18,446 bases of DNA, taken from positions 1 to 18,446 of the forward strand of contig JAWLEB010000051.1 in the NCBI GenBank assembly GCA_041686375.1, in the 5' to 3' direction. The stretch comes from JAGXLC01 sp041686375. GTDB lineage: Bacteria > Bacteroidota > Bacteroidia > Bacteroidales > UBA12077. Shown here in pieces: positions 15,884 to 18,446 of the stretch (positions are counted from its first letter, which is position 1; the number at the start of each line of letters is the position of its first letter). The notes below the pieces were generated by a model. It was given only the letters and a program-made list of their open reading frames with translations. It searched no databases and was not told the DNA's origin. The position numbers and the translations under genes were made by a program.

Positions 15884-16327
15884 TTATAGAAATCGAATCA
15901 GAATATCCATGCTAAGAGCGCCAACAAGGGTAAGAGCAACAGACCACAGAATGATCCCTATGCAAAGGAAAATCATCAGGCGCTTTGATTCTTTGACAAA
16001 TAATATCCCCAGTATAACGGTCAAAATAGGTCCGATGAGACCTGTAGCAAATAAGCCCAACCCAATCACTCCATATCGGTCCATGATTCTTGTAAACCGG
16101 CTTTTTGTCTTGGCAATTTTCTTTTTACCGTAAATACGTAGTATCCAAGCCTTAAGAGCAGTGCCTGAAAAAAACAAAACAAAAACGGCAGTAAGTGAAC
16201 CCAAAGCAGCAAATACAGCAGTTATATAGGGTGAAGCACCTATTGCGAAACCCAAAGGAACAGCCTTATAAAGTCCGGAAATTCCTGCTAGATAAATTAG
16301 TAATATCTGAATAAATATAGCTCTCAT
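15884..16327 (-). CDS. COG2426-type small membrane protein (small multidrug export family)
   Basis: A 147-residue integral membrane protein with four to five hydrophobic segments. The N-terminal part GLYKAVPLGFAIGASPYITAVFAALGS and the later segment GVIGLGLFATGLIGPILTVILG fit the family annotated as small multidrug export protein (PF06695/COG2426). A basic loop, KAWILRIYGKKKIAKTKSRF, lies between them on the presumed cytoplasmic side. Export activity is only an annotation tradition for the family; its true role is unclear. The gene stands alone on the minus strand. A possible -7 box lies at 16399-16406. Confidence 0.72.
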   Translation of the reverse strand: MRAIFIQILLIYLAGISGLYKAVPLGFAIGASPYITAVFAALGSLTAVFVLFFSGTALKAWILRIYGKKKIAKTKSRFTRIMDRYGVIGLGLFATGLIGPILTVILGILFVKESKRLMIFLCIGIILWSVALTLVGALSMDILIRFL

Positions 16328-16750
16328 CTTTAGTCTCTGTCTCTAAGCAATCAATCACCCCCTACAGGATAAAACACTAATAATTAAATATTTAAAAACA
16401 AACATAATAAAATGAAAAAAATAACATAATAAATTCAATATCAGTCTTCATCTTTTCTTTTGCAGTATAGGGTATTTCACCATTGATAGGTTCGTTTAAG
16501 TGGATATCAAAAGTATAAGTTTCTACTAATTTACAAGTTCTGCAAGCATTAGAAAACAGATACAATACTTATCATACGTTTTGACATTTTATAGTTATTG
16601 TTTCTATGTATAAATTTAGAAGCCAACATCCCATTTAGTTGTGAACTATTCGGAAAAATTGCCCTAAATTAACAATAATTATGCAGATCAATTTGTATCA
16701 TGAATTCAAAAACAGGCGATAAAACATAAAATGCCATTAGTTATGTCCTC
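16328..16750. other. AT-rich non-coding region between two minus-strand genes
   Basis: About 420 very AT-rich bases without a supported gene or clear RNA. It holds the start region of the COG2426-type gene and the 3' flank of the radical SAM gene. No strong terminator hairpin was found after the radical SAM stop. Confidence 0.4.
16399..16406 (-). promoter_or_regulatory. Possible -7 box upstream of the COG2426-type gene
   Basis: On the minus strand this reads TATGTTTG, an exact fit to the Bacteroidota -7 consensus TAnnTTTG, about 72 bp before the start codon. No TTG lies at the usual 19-21 bp upstream (the nearest is 29 bp away), so the call is weak. Confidence 0.22.
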
Positions 16751-18088
16751 TCAACCATACATTCGGCCGGAAATATACCAAACATAAAAAATTGTTAATG
16801 CTTTACGAATTTTTCCTTTAAAAAGATTTTTTAAAGCCCTCGGGATGGAATAAAAGGTTTGCATATTTTTGCTGACAGTTTTCTCAAAATTTTTCGGATT
16901 AATATATTTGGGTGGTATCACGGCTGACAGAAACGTCCATTTATCCCAGTCAGGCTCACCACTTTTAGTAGCAATAAGTTTTGATTTCCATTTTTCCCAA
17001 TAAGCAGTGCCAGGTACCGGCGTTTCAATCGTCATATCTGCATATGTCACACCCACCTTCTTTAACTTCTTAAACTGCGTTTCGATCGATTTCTCATCAT
17101 CTGACTCGGGCCTTGCCATACCAAAAGCATAAATAATAATACCATGCTTCTTCAGCAACCTTATAACCTTTTCTGAATCACTATGTTTATGGCTCTTATG
17201 AAGTGCTTTTAATTGTTCATCATCAAAACTTTCAACACCCAGCATAATGGTTTTAATTCCCGCTCTTTTCATAAGTTTAACATAAGAATCTCCACCCTTC
17301 AGGATCGCAGGTACTTCATCTTGTACAATGATACTCTCAAACCATTTACCTTTTTCTTTTTCGTCAATCATGGCCTCAAGCAGGGGAAAGCGTTTTGAAG
17401 GCTGAACAGAAAAGTTATCATCCACAAAGAAAATTCTTTTGTATCTCTCGTCCAATCGTTGCTTCATTTCCTCGATAACCAAGTCTATCGACCTTCGGCG
17501 TACGATTTTTCCATGAATGTTACTAACTGTGCAAAATTCACAATTTCTGGGACAACCACGGGTTGTTGAGATGGGTGTTAGCTTAAAAAAATCTAGAAAT
17601 TTTCTTTTCGTATACTTTAAAAGGCTAAAATCAGGAATCGGAAGATTATCAAGGCTTTCAACTACACTTCCCTGAATAATTCCCTGGTATTTTCCTGTAA
17701 CCACATCTTCAATGACATTTTCAGCCTCTTTTTGCACTACTACATCAGCATAGTTAGCAAACTTACGGGCTTGTTCAGCCCCTAACAGATGAGGCCCGCC
17801 TACAGCAGTTCTAATATCCGGACCCTGAAATTTAATCCTCCTGAGCAAATCAATAGCTTTATCTGCCGTAGGTGAAATAACTGAAATCCCAACAAAATCA
17901 GAATCTAAAATTTCCGGGTTTATTCGTTCACCAGATTTATATATATGACTCCTTTCTTCATCATAGATAAACACTTCATGGCCTTCGTTCTTTAAGATTG
18001 TTCCCAGATACAGAATGCCAAGCGGGGCAATACTAAACAGCCCATAAGAACTGTATTTTGGCCTTAATGTTATCAATGAAACCTTCAT
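16751..18088 (-). CDS. B12-binding-domain radical SAM protein, function unknown
   Basis: A 445-residue cytoplasmic enzyme. Residues 1-145 form a cobalamin-binding Rossmann-like domain (GILYLGTILKNEGHEVFIYDE, then VGISVISPT...RTAVGGPH). Residues 170-390 form a radical SAM barrel with the iron-sulfur motif C179-x3-C183-x2-C186 in TTRGCPRNCEFC, then FVDDNF and MLGVESFDDEQLKAL, as in BchE/HpnJ-like enzymes. The C-terminal part (about 390-445) is basic with a hydrophobic stretch that may touch the membrane. Related proteins methylate or rearrange lipids, tetrapyrroles and natural products, but no neighbour here points to a pathway. It stands alone, with AT-rich gaps on both sides. Confidence 0.85.
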   Translation of the reverse strand: MKVSLITLRPKYSSYGLFSIAPLGILYLGTILKNEGHEVFIYDEERSHIYKSGERINPEILDSDFVGISVISPTADKAIDLLRRIKFQGPDIRTAVGGPHLLGAEQARKFANYADVVVQKEAENVIEDVVTGKYQGIIQGSVVESLDNLPIPDFSLLKYTKRKFLDFFKLTPISTTRGCPRNCEFCTVSNIHGKIVRRRSIDLVIEEMKQRLDERYKRIFFVDDNFSVQPSKRFPLLEAMIDEKEKGKWFESIIVQDEVPAILKGGDSYVKLMKRAGIKTIMLGVESFDDEQLKALHKSHKHSDSEKVIRLLKKHGIIIYAFGMARPESDDEKSIETQFKKLKKVGVTYADMTIETPVPGTAYWEKWKSKLIATKSGEPDWDKWTFLSAVIPPKYINPKNFEKTVSKNMQTFYSIPRALKNLFKGKIRKALTIFYVWYISGRMYG

Positions 18089-18446
18089 CAGAATGTTTTA
18101 AGTTGATTAAGATTCTACAGACAACAATTAGAAGAAAAAACTTTTTAACCGGCATTATTCAATACAGGTTAAAATAATCATTTCCACCTAATATAAATAT
18201 ACAATTTTTCTTACAATTATGAAAATTAGACTCCGTTATTGATTTGAAGCCCGTGAACGGGCCGGGGGGGGGTATGGCAGATTTCGGATTCTTATGCTGC
18301 CAAACTAACGGCAGTTGCTACACTCTATGAGTACAGCACCATGATTCAGAGACTGTGTGAAAATGGAAAAAATTTAATATTTCATCCAGTATAAATTTGT
18401 TAATAATATTTTCGAAAATATTTGAAGTTTTATTTGCATTATTGAA
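18089..18446. other. Non-coding end of the window with dyads and a G tract
   Basis: Upstream region of the radical SAM gene with no supported gene. TTTTAACC (18143-18150) and GGTTAAAA (18167-18174) form an 8-bp exact inverted repeat 55-86 bp before the start codon, a possible operator or leader hairpin. Further right, GCCCGTGAACGGGC (18249-18262) is a palindrome with a 2-nt centre, followed by nine G (18264-18272), strikingly GC-rich against the surroundings. GAGACTGTGTGAAAAT (18349-18364) resembles some insertion-sequence tips, but no element could be followed to the end of the window. Confidence 0.4.

Noticed and set aside
18274..18330. Short ATG-started frame of 18 codons after the G tract
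   Set aside because: Too short, no ribosome binding site, no similarity seen; cysteine content alone is not evidence.
18349..18364. GAGACTGTGTGAAAAT as an insertion-sequence end
   Set aside because: It resembles tips of some IS families, but neither a partner repeat nor a transposase is visible, so it was not listed as an element.

Overview
This window looks like a chromosomal segment of an AT-rich member of the Bacteroidota. The signs are an outer-membrane porin of the type seen in that phylum, weak or absent Shine-Dalgarno sequences, short tightly packed operons, AT-rich gaps, and a palindromic intergenic repeat close to one I remember from Bacteroidota genomes. No rRNA, tRNA or CRISPR array was seen.

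Region 1 (184-7994, minus strand) is a compact six-gene transcription unit. It reads from right to left: an enlarged small subunit of the DUF4212 type, a sodium:solute symporter related to acetate permease ActP, a membrane-anchored TPR protein, a porin, a calcineurin-like metallophosphoesterase, and a Cache-PAS-CBS-CBS-DUF294 nucleotidyltransferase. Gaps are 1-31 bp, and the symporter and TPR genes overlap as TAATG. The set suggests uptake of a small organic anion (porin, then symporter) joined to sensing of an external ligand by a receptor with a GlnD-like nucleotidyltransferase output. The substrate and the nucleotidylated target are unknown. This unit is the most interesting part of the window. 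Its upstream region holds a perfect 13-bp terminator-like hairpin (8041-8079) and a 28-bp near-perfect palindrome (8288-8315).

Region 2 (about 8400-11170) is a gene graveyard. It holds an IS4-family transposase with three in-frame stops and one frameshift, a cation:proton antiporter truncated at both ends, a broken DUF488 gene, and a frameshifted antitoxin-like fragment.

Region 3 (11298-12817, plus strand) has a candidate Bacteroidota-type promoter, a DmpI-like 4-oxalocrotonate tautomerase and an MFS exporter gene. Convergent to it is an RluE-type pseudouridine synthase (13004-13600, minus).

Region 4 (13601-18446) holds the ABC-F protein EttA (plus), followed by a palindromic repeat that could act as its terminator. 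Next come a small COG2426-type membrane protein (minus) and a stand-alone B12-binding-domain radical SAM protein (minus). The two ends of the window carry sequences resembling insertion-sequence tips, too short to prove.
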